DNA of 64,000 nucleotides from Anaeromyxobacter dehalogenans 2CP-C. GTDB taxonomy: Bacteria > Myxococcota > Myxococcia > Myxococcales > Anaeromyxobacteraceae. A model generated the notes under the pieces. That model ran no database searches and was not told the DNA's origin. It saw only the letters and a program-made list of their open reading frames with translations. The DNA is taken from assembly GCF_000013385.1 (NCBI RefSeq), contig NC_007760.1:4872001-4936000 (forward strand). The letters are read 5' to 3'. This document shows, in pieces, positions 30,941 to 39,180 of this stretch; the stretch's first letter is position 1, and each line of letters starts with the position of its first letter. Made by a program: the position numbers and the translations under genes.

Positions 30941-31479
30941 CGGGGGTCCTCGCCGTTCGGCTTCCCGCTCACCCTTCGACTCCGGCGGGCCTCCGGCCCG
31001 CCTACGCTCAGGGTGAGCGGATCCTTTGAGTGTCCGCTCATCCCGAGCGGGTGATCTGATCTTCCGCTCATCCCGAGCGTAGGCCGTGCCGTCAGGCACG
31101 GCCGGAGTCGAGGGATCATCCCGAGCGTAGCGCGGCCCTCGGCCGGCCGGAGTCGAGGGACCGCAGGGACGCGCTCCGACCGGTCCGGTCCGCGGCCCAG
31201 CCTGCCGATCTCGCTCCAGTCGTCGCGGATGAGCGCCTCCTTCTTGGCCCGGCTCCAGCGCTTCAGCTGGAGCTCGCGCAGGAACGCCTGGTCCCGGCTC
31301 GCGAACTCGGCGCTCCAGACCAGCGCGACGGGGCGGCGGGTGGCGGTGTAGCCGCCGAGCGCGCCGTGCTGGTGCTGGACCACGCGGGTCTCCAGGTCGT
31401 CGGTGTGACCGACGTAGTAGCTGCCGTCGCTGCAACGAAGCATGTACACGAAGAAGTGGATCCCGCCCTGGTGAGCCAT
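30937..31479 (-). CDS. GIY-YIG nuclease of the UPF0213/YhbQ type with repeat-derived tail
   Basis: The first about 95 residues are a GIY-YIG endonuclease domain: FVYMLRCSDGSYYVGHTDDL supplies the GIY and YIG strands, ETRVVQHQHG the conserved Arg and His region, and RELQLKRWSRAKKEAL the metal-binding Glu helix of the UPF0213 subgroup. About 80 further residues (from PRLRPAEGRATLG) are translation of the adjoining palindromic repeat cluster and have no fold of their own. The stop falls on the DUF58 start (ATGA). I use the ATG at 31479; the one at 31506 is possible. Flanked on both sides by repeats within an otherwise tight operon. Confidence 0.8.
30968..31160. repeat. Palindromic repeat cluster 4, inside the GIY-YIG 3' end
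   Basis: Begins with CTCACCCT, then GGCGGGCC-tcc-GGCCCGCC, then AGGGTGAG, a two-level hairpin. Two partial CCGCTCATCCCGAGCG copies follow, a GGCCGTGCC-gtca-GGCACGGCC copy, and a degraded last copy (GTAGCGCGGCCCTCGGCCGGCC). It encodes the non-native tail of the nuclease frame. Confidence 0.88.
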
Positions 31480-31559
31480 CCGGACACTCCGCTCATGGTG
31501 AGCCACGTGGAACCATGAGCGGGATGCATCCGCCCTGCCTGAATCCGCATCCTTTGCTC

Positions 31560-31755
31560 ACCCTTCGACTCCGGCGGGCCTCCGGCCCGCCTACGCTCAG
31601 GGTGAGCGGGTCCCTGGAACTTCCGCTCGTCCCGAGCTTAGGCCGTGCCGCCAGGCACGGCCGGAGTCGAGGGACCTCAGGGTGAGCGGGTCCCTGGAAT
31701 TTCCGCTCGTCCCGAGCGTAGGCCGTGCCGCCAGGCGCGGCCGGAGTCGAGGGAC
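31560..31755. repeat. Palindromic repeat cluster 5 with 80-base tandem duplication
   Basis: A two-level hairpin (CACCCTTCGACTCCGGCGGG to CTCAGGGTGAG) is followed by two directly repeated 80-base units, 31596-31675 and 31676-31755, that differ at only three positions. Each unit holds CTCAGGGTGAGCGGGTCCC, CGCTCGTCCCGAG and a GGCCGTGCC-type palindrome. It lies between MoxR and the GIY-YIG gene. Confidence 0.9.
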
Positions 31756-31775
31756 GAACCATGCGCGGCCCCCGG

Positions 31776-32807
31776 TCACTTCCCCTCCATCAGCCGCTCG
31801 ACGATCTTCTCGCTGGTGACGCCCTCGGACTCGGCGCGGAAGTTCGTGATCACGCGGTGCACGAGCACGTACTTCGCGAGCGCCTTCACGTCCTCCTCGC
31901 TCGCGGCCATGCGGCCGTCGAGGATGGCGCGGCTCTTGGCGCCGAGGATGAGGTACTGGCTGGCGCGCGGGCCGGCGCCCCAGGAGACGTTCTCCTTCAC
32001 GAACGCGGGGGCGCCCTGCTCGTTCGGCCGGGTGCGGCGCACCAGCTCGACGGCGTACTGGATGACGTGGTCGGCGGCCGGGACGCGGAGGACGAGGTCC
32101 TGCAGCTCGCGGATCTTCGAGGGCGAGAGGATGCGCCGCAGCGCCGGGCGCTTCGCGACGGTGGTGGAGCGGACGATCTCCAGCTCCTCGGTGGCGCTCG
32201 GGTAGCCCACCGGCACGTAGAACATGAAGCGGTCGAGCTGCGCCTCGGGCAGGGGATACGTGCCCTCCTGCTCGATGGGGTTCTGCGTCGCGAACACCAG
32301 GAACGGGAGATCGAGCGGGTAGGTCTCGCCGCCGGCGGTGACGCGGTACTCCTGCATGGCCTGCAGCAGCGCCGCCTGCGTCTTCGGCGGCGTGCGGTTG
32401 ATCTCGTCGGCGAGCAGCAGGTTCGCGAAGATCGGCCCCTGCACGAACCGGAACGCGCGCCGGCCGGTGGTGTGGTCCTCCTCCAGCACGTCGGTGCCGG
32501 TGATGTCGGAGGGCATCAGGTCGGGCGTGAACTGGATGCGGTTGAAGGAGAGGTCGAGCACCTCGGCCACGGTGGAGATGAGCAGGGTCTTCGCGAGGCC
32601 GGGCACGCCCACGAACAGGCAGTGCCCGCGCGCGAACAGCGCCACGAGCAGCGCGTCCACCACCTCGCGCTGCCCCACGATGCGCTTCTCGATCTCGCCG
32701 AGCAGCATGCGCCGCGCCTCGTGCAGCTCCTGCACGGCGCGCAGGTCGGAGTCGGGCTGGGGCTGGCCGGGGAACGGGGGCGGGGAGGCGTGGGGGACGT
32801 CGGTCAT
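31776..32807 (-). CDS. MoxR-family AAA+ ATPase
   Basis: 343 residues from the ATG at 32807, which follows GGAGGAACACCC. Walker A GVPGLAKT, Walker B LLADEINR, sensor-1 FATQNPIEQEGTYPLPEAQL and the C-terminal lid domain match the MoxR/RavA clade. Such ATPases act as chaperones that load metals or remodel partner vWA proteins; the partners DUF58 and BatA are encoded downstream. The first four bases overlap the stop of the metallopeptidase-like gene. Confidence 0.93.
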   Translation of the reverse strand: MTDVPHASPPPFPGQPQPDSDLRAVQELHEARRMLLGEIEKRIVGQREVVDALLVALFARGHCLFVGVPGLAKTLLISTVAEVLDLSFNRIQFTPDLMPSDITGTDVLEEDHTTGRRAFRFVQGPIFANLLLADEINRTPPKTQAALLQAMQEYRVTAGGETYPLDLPFLVFATQNPIEQEGTYPLPEAQLDRFMFYVPVGYPSATEELEIVRSTTVAKRPALRRILSPSKIRELQDLVLRVPAADHVIQYAVELVRRTRPNEQGAPAFVKENVSWGAGPRASQYLILGAKSRAILDGRMAASEEDVKALAKYVLVHRVITNFRAESEGVTSEKIVERLMEGK

Positions 32808-34474
32808 GGGTGTTCCTCCGGGCGTGCGGCCGCTGCGTCTCGGCCGCCCAGTATCCGCTCGAACCGCGCCTCGCGCGACGCGCCGCCGGGGTCGCCGAGC
32901 GCGCCGAGCACGCGGGCCAGGCCGCCGTGGATCTCGGGGTCGAAGGGGTCCTGCCGGTTCGCGACCAGCAGCCGGTCGCGCGCGGCCGCGAGCTCCTTGC
33001 GCTCGTACAGGAGCCGCGCCAGCTGCACGTTTAGCGCCGGGTACTCGGGGTTCCAGTCGAGCGCTCCGCGGAGCACCTGCTCGGCCTCCTCGGGCTCGCC
33101 GGACATGGTCGCGGCGAGCGCGAGCTGCCCCGAGAGGATGGGGAAGCGTGCGCCCACGCGCGCATGCGCCTTGCCGTACTCGATGCGCGCCGCCGCCCAG
33201 CGCCCGCGCGCGCGGTAGATCTCGCCGAGCCGCGCGAAGCCGCGCGCCTCCGGGTCCGGGATCTCGGCCCACTCCGCGCCGGCGCCGCCGTGCTTCGGGT
33301 CGTCCTTGAAGCGGAGCTTCTTCAGCGCGTGCTCGCCGCCGCGCGGGAGCGGGCGCGCGGCCATGTACCTCCGCCACTCGGCGAGGAACCGCTCGAACGG
33401 CATCCCGGTGGCCCGCGCCACCGCCTCGTCGGCCTCGACGCCCTCGCCCACCAGGCCCGTGACGCGCGCGAGCACCTCCGGCCCGGAGCGCTTCACCAGG
33501 TACTCCACCGCCAGCACCACCTGCGCGTACGCGAGCGCGGCCCGCTCCTGCGACGGGAGCTTCGCGAGCGACGGGTGCATCTCCTGGAACGTGACGAGCG
33601 TGTTCTTCGCGAGCGCGTCCTTCACCAGCGCCGCCGAGATCGGGCTCAGCGGATCGACCCGCCCGCGCCAGGCGGACTCGAACCACTTCGCGAGCCCCTC
33701 CTGCAGCCAGATGGGCGCGCGGTTGCCGGTGCGCGCGGTGACGACGTCGTGCGTGTACTCGTGCGCGGCGGTGTCGAGCCAGTCGTAGCCCTTCAGCAGC
33801 GCCTTCGGCGACAGCAGCATGAGCTTGCCGAACTTCGCCACCGCCACCGTGCCGCTGGTGCGGATCTCCGCCTCGGTGAGCGTCGAGACCTTCGCCAGCT
33901 CCTTCACGTCGTTCACGATCTCGACCGTGAGCCGGCGCGCCGGCGGCTCGCCGAGCGCCTTCCCGAGCACGGCGCGCTGCCGCTCGAGCGCGTCCACGAG
34001 GTACGGCACCAGCACCTCGTCCTTGCCCTTCGGGTAGGACACGACGAAGTGCTCGCTCTCGGAGCGGGCGTGGTCCTTCGTGACCTCGCGCGCCGCCCGC
34101 GCCAGCTCCAGGTACCCGCCCGCCTTCCCGGCGCCGGAGGCGGTGATGAGCGCGATGGCGTCGTCGTAGCGCTGGTCGAAGAAGCGCAGCACGCCGCCGG
34201 CGAGCTTCACCGCGTCGGGCGCCTCCTCGAACGGCTCCAGCGGCTCGAGCACCGCGCGCGCCGCCGGCAGGTCCTCCTGCGCAAGGAGCTTCAGGGCCTT
34301 GAAGGCGGTGCGCTCCACCGCATCCCGCTCACCCTGAGCGTAGGCGCGGCCGCCAGGCCGCGCCGGAGTCGAAGGGTCACCCTGAGCGTAGGCCGGAACG
34401 AGCGCGACGAGCATCAGCGCGACGAGTCCGGCTGCGCGGCCCCTGCGCCCCCGCTCGCGGTTCGACAGGCTCAC
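32804..34474 (-). CDS. Secreted gluzincin-type metallopeptidase-like protein with TPRs
   Basis: 556 residues if the GTG at 34474 is the start. A signal peptide (RERGRRGR, then a hydrophobic core to about residue 27) ends in AYA-Q. HEYTH at about 238-242 with WLQEG Glu near 259 gives the HExxH plus downstream Glu of MA-clan peptidases. After about 420 a series of helix pairs looks like tetratricopeptide repeats. A palindromic repeat has entered the frame at 34327-34398 (residues about 26-49). The ATG at 34414 is an alternative start with a shorter signal peptide. It is coupled to MoxR by a four-base overlap. Confidence 0.82.
   Translation of the reverse strand: MSLSNRERGRRGRAAGLVALMLVALVPAYAQGDPSTPARPGGRAYAQGERDAVERTAFKALKLLAQEDLPAARAVLEPLEPFEEAPDAVKLAGGVLRFFDQRYDDAIALITASGAGKAGGYLELARAAREVTKDHARSESEHFVVSYPKGKDEVLVPYLVDALERQRAVLGKALGEPPARRLTVEIVNDVKELAKVSTLTEAEIRTSGTVAVAKFGKLMLLSPKALLKGYDWLDTAAHEYTHDVVTARTGNRAPIWLQEGLAKWFESAWRGRVDPLSPISAALVKDALAKNTLVTFQEMHPSLAKLPSQERAALAYAQVVLAVEYLVKRSGPEVLARVTGLVGEGVEADEAVARATGMPFERFLAEWRRYMAARPLPRGGEHALKKLRFKDDPKHGGAGAEWAEIPDPEARGFARLGEIYRARGRWAAARIEYGKAHARVGARFPILSGQLALAATMSGEPEEAEQVLRGALDWNPEYPALNVQLARLLYERKELAAARDRLLVANRQDPFDPEIHGGLARVLGALGDPGGASREARFERILGGRDAAAARPEEHP
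34327..34398. repeat. Palindromic repeat 6, in frame within a coding region
   Basis: CTCACCCTGAGCGTAGGCGC, a GCGGCCGCCAGGCCGC palindromic centre, then GGAGTCGAAGGG and a second CACCCTGAGCGTAGGC. On the coding strand it reads AYAQGDPSTPARPGGRAYAQ, so the element both keeps the frame open and repeats the AYAQ signal-cleavage motif. Confidence 0.88.
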
Positions 34475-34530
34475 CGCGAGCGAAGCTCCCGGACATCGCT
34501 CGTCCTGAGCCTGTCGAAGGACGAGCGTGG
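34455..34530. repeat. Palindromic repeat 7, GACAGGCTCA type
   Basis: GTTCGACAGGCTCACCGCGA and CGCTCGTCCTGAGCCTGTCG form an inverted pair around a short spacer, followed by AAGGACGAGCG. This is a different element type from clusters 1-6, with the CCTGTCGAA core seen in many G+C-rich proteobacteria. It spans the likely start codon of the metallopeptidase-like gene and its upstream gap. Confidence 0.8.
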
Positions 34531-34557
34531 CAGGCTGGAGCCGGGCGGTCGCGGGCC

Positions 34558-37500
34558 TCACTTGACCAGCTCCTCGTAGTAGCGCTGCACCTCGCCGCGG
34601 TACCGCTCCGGCGCGCCCTGCTTCATGGCGTCGAGCAGGTCCTTGCGGAACTCCTCCGGGACGCGGTGCGCCTCGGCGCCCGGGATCTTCACCTTCTCGC
34701 GCGAGGCCTCGCGGCCGTCGCCCTCCTGCTCGCCGCCGGACTCCGCGAACGGGAACGGGAACCCCTGGCCGCCACCCGATCCGCCGCCCTTCTTCGCGGC
34801 CTCCTCGAGCCCCTTCTGCAGGCGCGAGAGCGCGTCCATCGCCAGCTCCTGCTGCCCGTGGCCGCGCTGCGGGTTTCGGGCGCCCAGCTCGGCGGCGGCC
34901 TCGCCCATGTGGCCGCGCGACTCGGACAGCTCCTCCTGCGCGGACGGCGGGAACACCGGCGCCTTCTGCGAGAGGTCGTAGAGCTGCGACTGGAGCCGCC
35001 CCGCCTTGCGCTCGAGCTGGTCCTGCTTCTGCGCGAGCTCGCCCAGCTTCCGCTGCTCCTCCTGGCCCAGCACCTGCCGCGGGTCCGGGAACATGCGCTG
35101 CAGCTTCTCGCGGATCTCGCGCACCTTCGGCACCGCGTCCATGGCGTGCTTGCGCGCCTCCGCCACCTGCTCCGGCTCGCGGCCGGTGAGCGGCGCGCCG
35201 CGGTCGCCCAGCGCCGCGTCCTCGTCCAGCTCCATGGCGAGCCGCTCCACCGACGGCTGCGCCCGCGTCACCGCCTCGGCCGCGCCCTCCAGCTCGCGCA
35301 TGCCGAGCGCGCGCTCCAGGTCCTTCACCGCCTCGCGCGACAGCTCGTACTCCGGCTCCGCCCGCATGGTGACGCCCGGCTCGGCGCGCTCCAGGTCCTG
35401 CCGCGCCTTGCCGGCCAGCTCGGCGAGCTTCTTCAGGTCGCCCTCGGCGCCCTTCATCCGGTCGGCGATCTTCTGCCGGTAGCGCCGGCGCACCTGGTCG
35501 GTCTCCTCGGCGGTGCGCCGCTGCTCGGACTGGACCTGCTCGAGCTGGTCCTTGAACGCGAGCATCTCCTTCATGAGCTGCTGCGCCTTCTCGTCCGGGC
35601 GGCCGGCGGTGCGCTCCAGGCCGGCGAGCATCTGGTCCATGGCGCCCGCCATCTGGTCGAGCGCCTTCATGGCGCCCTCGACGTCGCCCGCCGCGAGCTT
35701 CTTCTCGACCTCGTCGAGCCCGCCCATGAGGTCCTGCGACTTCGCCAACTCCGCGAGCGCCTCCTCGTTCATGTGCTCGTCGTTGAAGCCCTTCGACAGC
35801 TCGGCCATGCGCGCGAGCAGGTCCTTCACGCGGTCCTTCATGCGCGAGATCTGGGCGAGGACCTCCTTCTTCGCGGCCTCGGTCGGCGAGGCCCGGTACT
35901 TCTCGAGCAGGCCGGCGAGGTCGCGGCGCCGCTGCGCCAGGTCCTTCGCGAGGCGGACGAGGTCCTGCGCGCGCTGCTTGTCGAGGAGCTGCTCGAGGTA
36001 GAGGACGCCCTTCTCCATCGTCGCGTCGAGCGCCGCGTCGGCGGAGGTCATGTTCCGCACCAGCGACGCGTCCGGCCTCACCCGCACCCGGAACGCCTGG
36101 GCGATCGCGGCGCGGAGGGCGGCCACGCGCTGCTCGGCCACCCGCACGTTGCCGGCCACGTTCTGCAGCGCGGCCGCGACCTCGCGGGCGCCGGCGGGGT
36201 CGCGGCGCAGCTCGCGGGCGGCCTCGCGCAGGGTCTCGGAAAGCCGCCGGGTGCGCGCGTCGAGCTGCTGCGCCACCGGCAGCCGGTCCGCGGTCGCGAC
36301 CGGGCCCTCCGCCAGCGTCTCGAGCCGGTCGCCGAGCAGCGCCACCAGCTCCTCGAACGCCTGGCGCGCGCGCTCCAGCACGGCGCGGCGGTGCTCGGCC
36401 TCGGAGTAGACCTTCACGAACTGGTGCTCGGAGGCGGCGGTCTTCGGGCCCGAGACCGTGTCGCCGTCCACCGCCTCGATCCAGTACTCGATGGCCTCGC
36501 CCTCGGCGAGCCGCTCCGGGGCGAGCGCGAGCTGCTGCGTGCCGCCGTCGCGACGCAGCCCGTCGCCCTTGCGCAGCACCCGGCGCTGCGGCTCGCCCGC
36601 CGGCGCCTTCACCACGAGGGCCACCTCCGCCAGGCCCACGTCGTCCTCGGCCTGCCACTCGATGGCCACCACCGCGTTCGCGTCCACCTCCAGCTCGCGC
36701 TCCGGCGCGGTGATGCGCGCCTGCGGCGGCAGGTCCACCTCGACGGCGATGGGGATGGGCGGGCCCTCGGCCACCACCCGGCCCTTCGCGTCCAGGTACC
36801 GGAAGCGGTAGCTCCCGCCCTGATCGACGACGAAGCGGCCGGAGAGGTCGCGGCCGCCGGCGACCGCGAGGGCGCGGCGCTTCAGCACCGGTGCGCCCGC
36901 TCCCCCCTCGACAGGCTCGGGGTGACCCCTCGACTCCGGCCGGGCTGGCGCCCGGCCTACGCTCGGGGTGAGCGAATCTGGAGCCGCTCGTCCTGAGCCC
37001 GTCGAAGGACGAGCGGTGGCCTCGTCGCCGCTCCCGGTCCCCTGCGCGGCGGCGGGGCTCGCGGGCTGGGCGGCGGGCACCAGCCCCTCCTGCTCGATGA
37101 CGATCTCCGCCGCGACCACCGGCCGGTCGGCGCGGGTCTTCAGCTCCACCTCGGTGCCGCGGGGCGCGCGCACCTCGCCGCCGGTGCCCGACAGCGTGCG
37201 CGGATCGCGCTTCATGTAGGCCGGGTAGCGGTAGGTCAGCTCGATGTCGCCGGTGATCGGGTCCGCCTGGACGGCGGGCGCGCCCGGGGGATCGCCCCCG
37301 AGCACGCGGCCGTAGGCGGCGCGGAACCCGTGCCCCAGCCCGGCGAGCCCGAGCAGGTGGAGGCCCAGGACGGCGGCGAGCGCCCACCCCGCCTGCCGGG
37401 CGGCGCGGTCCGGGATGGCCCGGGCGAGGTCGAGCCCGCGGGCCCGCTCGGCGGTGAGGTCCAGGTGGGCATCCAGCAGCTCGACGGACAGCTCGCCCGA

Positions 37501-37851
37501 CGCGGCGAGGAGCGGGCGGGCGCGGGCCAGCTCCACGGAGGAGAGGAGCGCGGAGCGGAGCGCCGGCTCGCCCGCGGCCACGGTGCGGGCGGCGGCCTCG
37601 TCGTCGCGAGCGCCGCGCAGCAGGGTCCAGACGGCCCCGATCGCCGACCCCAGCAGCGCCAGGCCCGCCCCGCCGAGCGCCACCAGGCGGAAGCCGGTGC
37701 GGGCGCCCGCGGAGAGCGCGATCGCGCCGGCGAGCAGGCAGAGCAGGGCCGCGGCGCCGCCCCCGGCCGCGGCCGTGAGCAGGACGACCCGGACCTGCCG
37801 CCTTCGCGCCCCCTGGAGGACGCGGGCGATATCTGCGTAGGCGCCGGCCAT
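34558..37851 (-). CDS. DUF4175 family large envelope protein
   Basis: 1097 residues from the ATG at 37851. Two hydrophobic segments at about 22-48 and 55-78 and a third near 155-172 anchor a large, charged, helical body. The LTYRYPAYMKRDPRTLSGTGGE region and the Glu/Arg/Lys-rich coiled-coil half match DUF4175. A palindromic repeat insertion adds about 39 residues near 278-316. A Gly-rich stretch (GGGSGGGQG) precedes the C-terminal helical tail. It heads the operon with the metallopeptidase, MoxR, DUF58 and vWA genes. The molecular role is unknown; the context implies envelope integrity. Confidence 0.88.
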   Translation of the reverse strand: MAGAYADIARVLQGARRRQVRVVLLTAAAGGGAAALLCLLAGAIALSAGARTGFRLVALGGAGLALLGSAIGAVWTLLRGARDDEAAARTVAAGEPALRSALLSSVELARARPLLAASGELSVELLDAHLDLTAERARGLDLARAIPDRAARQAGWALAAVLGLHLLGLAGLGHGFRAAYGRVLGGDPPGAPAVQADPITGDIELTYRYPAYMKRDPRTLSGTGGEVRAPRGTEVELKTRADRPVVAAEIVIEQEGLVPAAQPASPAAAQGTGSGDEATARPSTGSGRAAPDSLTPSVGRAPARPESRGHPEPVEGGAGAPVLKRRALAVAGGRDLSGRFVVDQGGSYRFRYLDAKGRVVAEGPPIPIAVEVDLPPQARITAPERELEVDANAVVAIEWQAEDDVGLAEVALVVKAPAGEPQRRVLRKGDGLRRDGGTQQLALAPERLAEGEAIEYWIEAVDGDTVSGPKTAASEHQFVKVYSEAEHRRAVLERARQAFEELVALLGDRLETLAEGPVATADRLPVAQQLDARTRRLSETLREAARELRRDPAGAREVAAALQNVAGNVRVAEQRVAALRAAIAQAFRVRVRPDASLVRNMTSADAALDATMEKGVLYLEQLLDKQRAQDLVRLAKDLAQRRRDLAGLLEKYRASPTEAAKKEVLAQISRMKDRVKDLLARMAELSKGFNDEHMNEEALAELAKSQDLMGGLDEVEKKLAAGDVEGAMKALDQMAGAMDQMLAGLERTAGRPDEKAQQLMKEMLAFKDQLEQVQSEQRRTAEETDQVRRRYRQKIADRMKGAEGDLKKLAELAGKARQDLERAEPGVTMRAEPEYELSREAVKDLERALGMRELEGAAEAVTRAQPSVERLAMELDEDAALGDRGAPLTGREPEQVAEARKHAMDAVPKVREIREKLQRMFPDPRQVLGQEEQRKLGELAQKQDQLERKAGRLQSQLYDLSQKAPVFPPSAQEELSESRGHMGEAAAELGARNPQRGHGQQELAMDALSRLQKGLEEAAKKGGGSGGGQGFPFPFAESGGEQEGDGREASREKVKIPGAEAHRVPEEFRKDLLDAMKQGAPERYRGEVQRYYEELVK
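36903..37018. repeat. Palindromic repeat 8, in frame within DUF4175
   Basis: Contains CTCGACAGGCTCGGGGTGAC, a GGCCGGGC-tggc-GCCCGGCC palindrome, GCTCGGGGTGAGCG and GCTCGTCCTGAGCCCGTCGA. It mixes both repeat types of this window. In the protein it reads RPSTGSGRA and PEPVEG peptides that have no counterpart in the flanking domain. Confidence 0.85.
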
Positions 37852-38058
37852 GTGCCCCTGTCGAACCGTGGTAGCCACCGCACATTCCGGCGGTTCCCGG
37901 AAGGATAACGCGGGGGAACGCGCCGGGTGAGCCGATCCGCTCCGCCCGGGCGGCGGATCGCCGCGGGGCCGCCAGCGCGGAGACCCTCCCCCGGCGGCGC
38001 ACGTGCTAGCCTGCCGCACCGTCCCGTGAATTTCCCACCCGGACGCCCCGTCCCTCCG

Positions 38059-38688
38059 ATGGAAGCCGACGACCACGCGCTGGTCACGAGAGCCAAGGCC
38101 GGTGACGCCAACGCGTTCCGCGCGCTCGTCGTCCGCTACCAGAGGAAGGTCTACGCCGTGGCGCTGGGCATCGTGAAAGATCCGGACCTGGCCTGGGACG
38201 TCGCCCAGGAAGCCTTCGTCCGCGTCCACGGCCACCTCGGCGACTTCAAGGGCGATTCGGCCTTCTCGACCTGGGTGTTCCGCATCACCACCCACCTCTC
38301 CATCGACGCGGTGAGGCGGGAGCGGCACGCGCAGCGGCAGGACATGGACGACGTGCAGGAGGCGGAGCTGGAGGAGGGCGGCGAGGGCATCCTCTCGACC
38401 GCGCTCGGCAACGACCCGCGGCAGAACGCGCTCCGGCGCGAGCTGGCCGGCAAGATCCAGGACGCGCTGGCCGGGCTCCCGGAGAAGCACCGCACGATCC
38501 TGGTACTGCGCGAGGTCGAGGGTCTGTCGTACGAAGAGCTGGCGGAGCGCCTCGGGATCCACAAGGGCACGGTGATGAGCCGGCTGTTCCACGCGCGGAA
38601 GAAGATGCAGGCCGCGCTCCGCGAGTACGCGGGGCTCGCCGCGGCGGACGGGCCGGAGGGCGGAGAGGACGGGCAGGGCGATGGTTAG
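38059..38688 (+). CDS. ECF-type RNA polymerase sigma factor
   Basis: 209 residues with sigma region 2 (VVRYQRKVYAVALGIVKDPD, DVAQEAFVRVHGHL, STWVFRITTHLSIDAVRRER) and region 4 (LPEKHRTILVLREVEGLSYE, LGIHKGTVMSRLFHARKKM). These directly mark an ECF sigma of the RpoE type. The ATG at 38059 is used; an in-frame GTG at 38026 lies just after an extended -10-like TGCTAGCCT (38004-38012) and would give a near-leaderless message with 11 more residues. The following gene encodes its likely anti-sigma factor, overlapping by eight bases. Confidence 0.93.
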   Translation: MEADDHALVTRAKAGDANAFRALVVRYQRKVYAVALGIVKDPDLAWDVAQEAFVRVHGHLGDFKGDSAFSTWVFRITTHLSIDAVRRERHAQRQDMDDVQEAELEEGGEGILSTALGNDPRQNALRRELAGKIQDALAGLPEKHRTILVLREVEGLSYEELAERLGIHKGTVMSRLFHARKKMQAALREYAGLAAADGPEGGEDGQGDG

Positions 38689-39163
38689 GGCCAAGAGCGA
38701 TTGCGTCCGGTACGCGCCGATGATCGGCGCCCGCGAGGGCGAGCTCTCCACCGAGGAGGCGCGCGCGCTCGCGGCGCACCTCGAGGCCTGCGACGCCTGC
38801 GCCGCCCGCGCGCTCGACCTGGCCGCCACCGAGGGGCTCGTCTCCGAGGCGCTGCTCGCCCGCGCCGCCGAGCGCGACTTCGCGCCGTTCGTGGACGAGG
38901 TGATGGCCCGCATCGGCGACGGGGCGCCCGCCCGGCGCGGCGTCCTGTCCTGGCTGCGCCGCCACTGGCGTGGAACCGCCGCGGCGCTGACGCCGGCGGT
39001 GGCGGCGGTGGCCGTGTTCCTGTACGTTCGCTGGGAAGGCAGCCAGCCGGGCGAGATGGCGCTCCTCGAGTTCTCCAGCGAGGGCAACGTCTCGACCGTC
39101 ATCCAGACGTCCGACGGCCCGGTGGTGCTGCTCGACGACGACGACGAGGGATCCGGCTCCTAG
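38681..39163 (+). CDS. Zinc-binding anti-sigma factor
   Basis: 160 residues. The N-terminus holds HLEACDAC (H-x3-C-x2-C) with an earlier Cys8, the ZAS zinc motif of anti-ECF factors. A single membrane helix (about 98-117) separates it from a short exported tail ending in an acidic run DDDDEG. It should bind the sigma factor in the cytosol and sense envelope state. Overlap with the sigma gene fits co-translation. Confidence 0.85.
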   Translation: MVRAKSDCVRYAPMIGAREGELSTEEARALAAHLEACDACAARALDLAATEGLVSEALLARAAERDFAPFVDEVMARIGDGAPARRGVLSWLRRHWRGTAAALTPAVAAVAVFLYVRWEGSQPGEMALLEFSSEGNVSTVIQTSDGPVVLLDDDDEGSGS

Positions 39164-39180
39164 AGCCGCCCGGAGAGGTC

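Noticed and set aside
30968-31755. CRISPR-like array from regularly repeated palindromes
   Set aside because: Repeats are unequal in spacing, have no unique spacers of constant length, and no cas gene is nearby.
32804-38002. A 1732-codon frame on the minus strand spanning the DUF4175 gene
   Set aside because: Most of it is an out-of-frame shadow of DUF4175, kept open by very high G+C. Only its last part (32804-34474) is a real gene.
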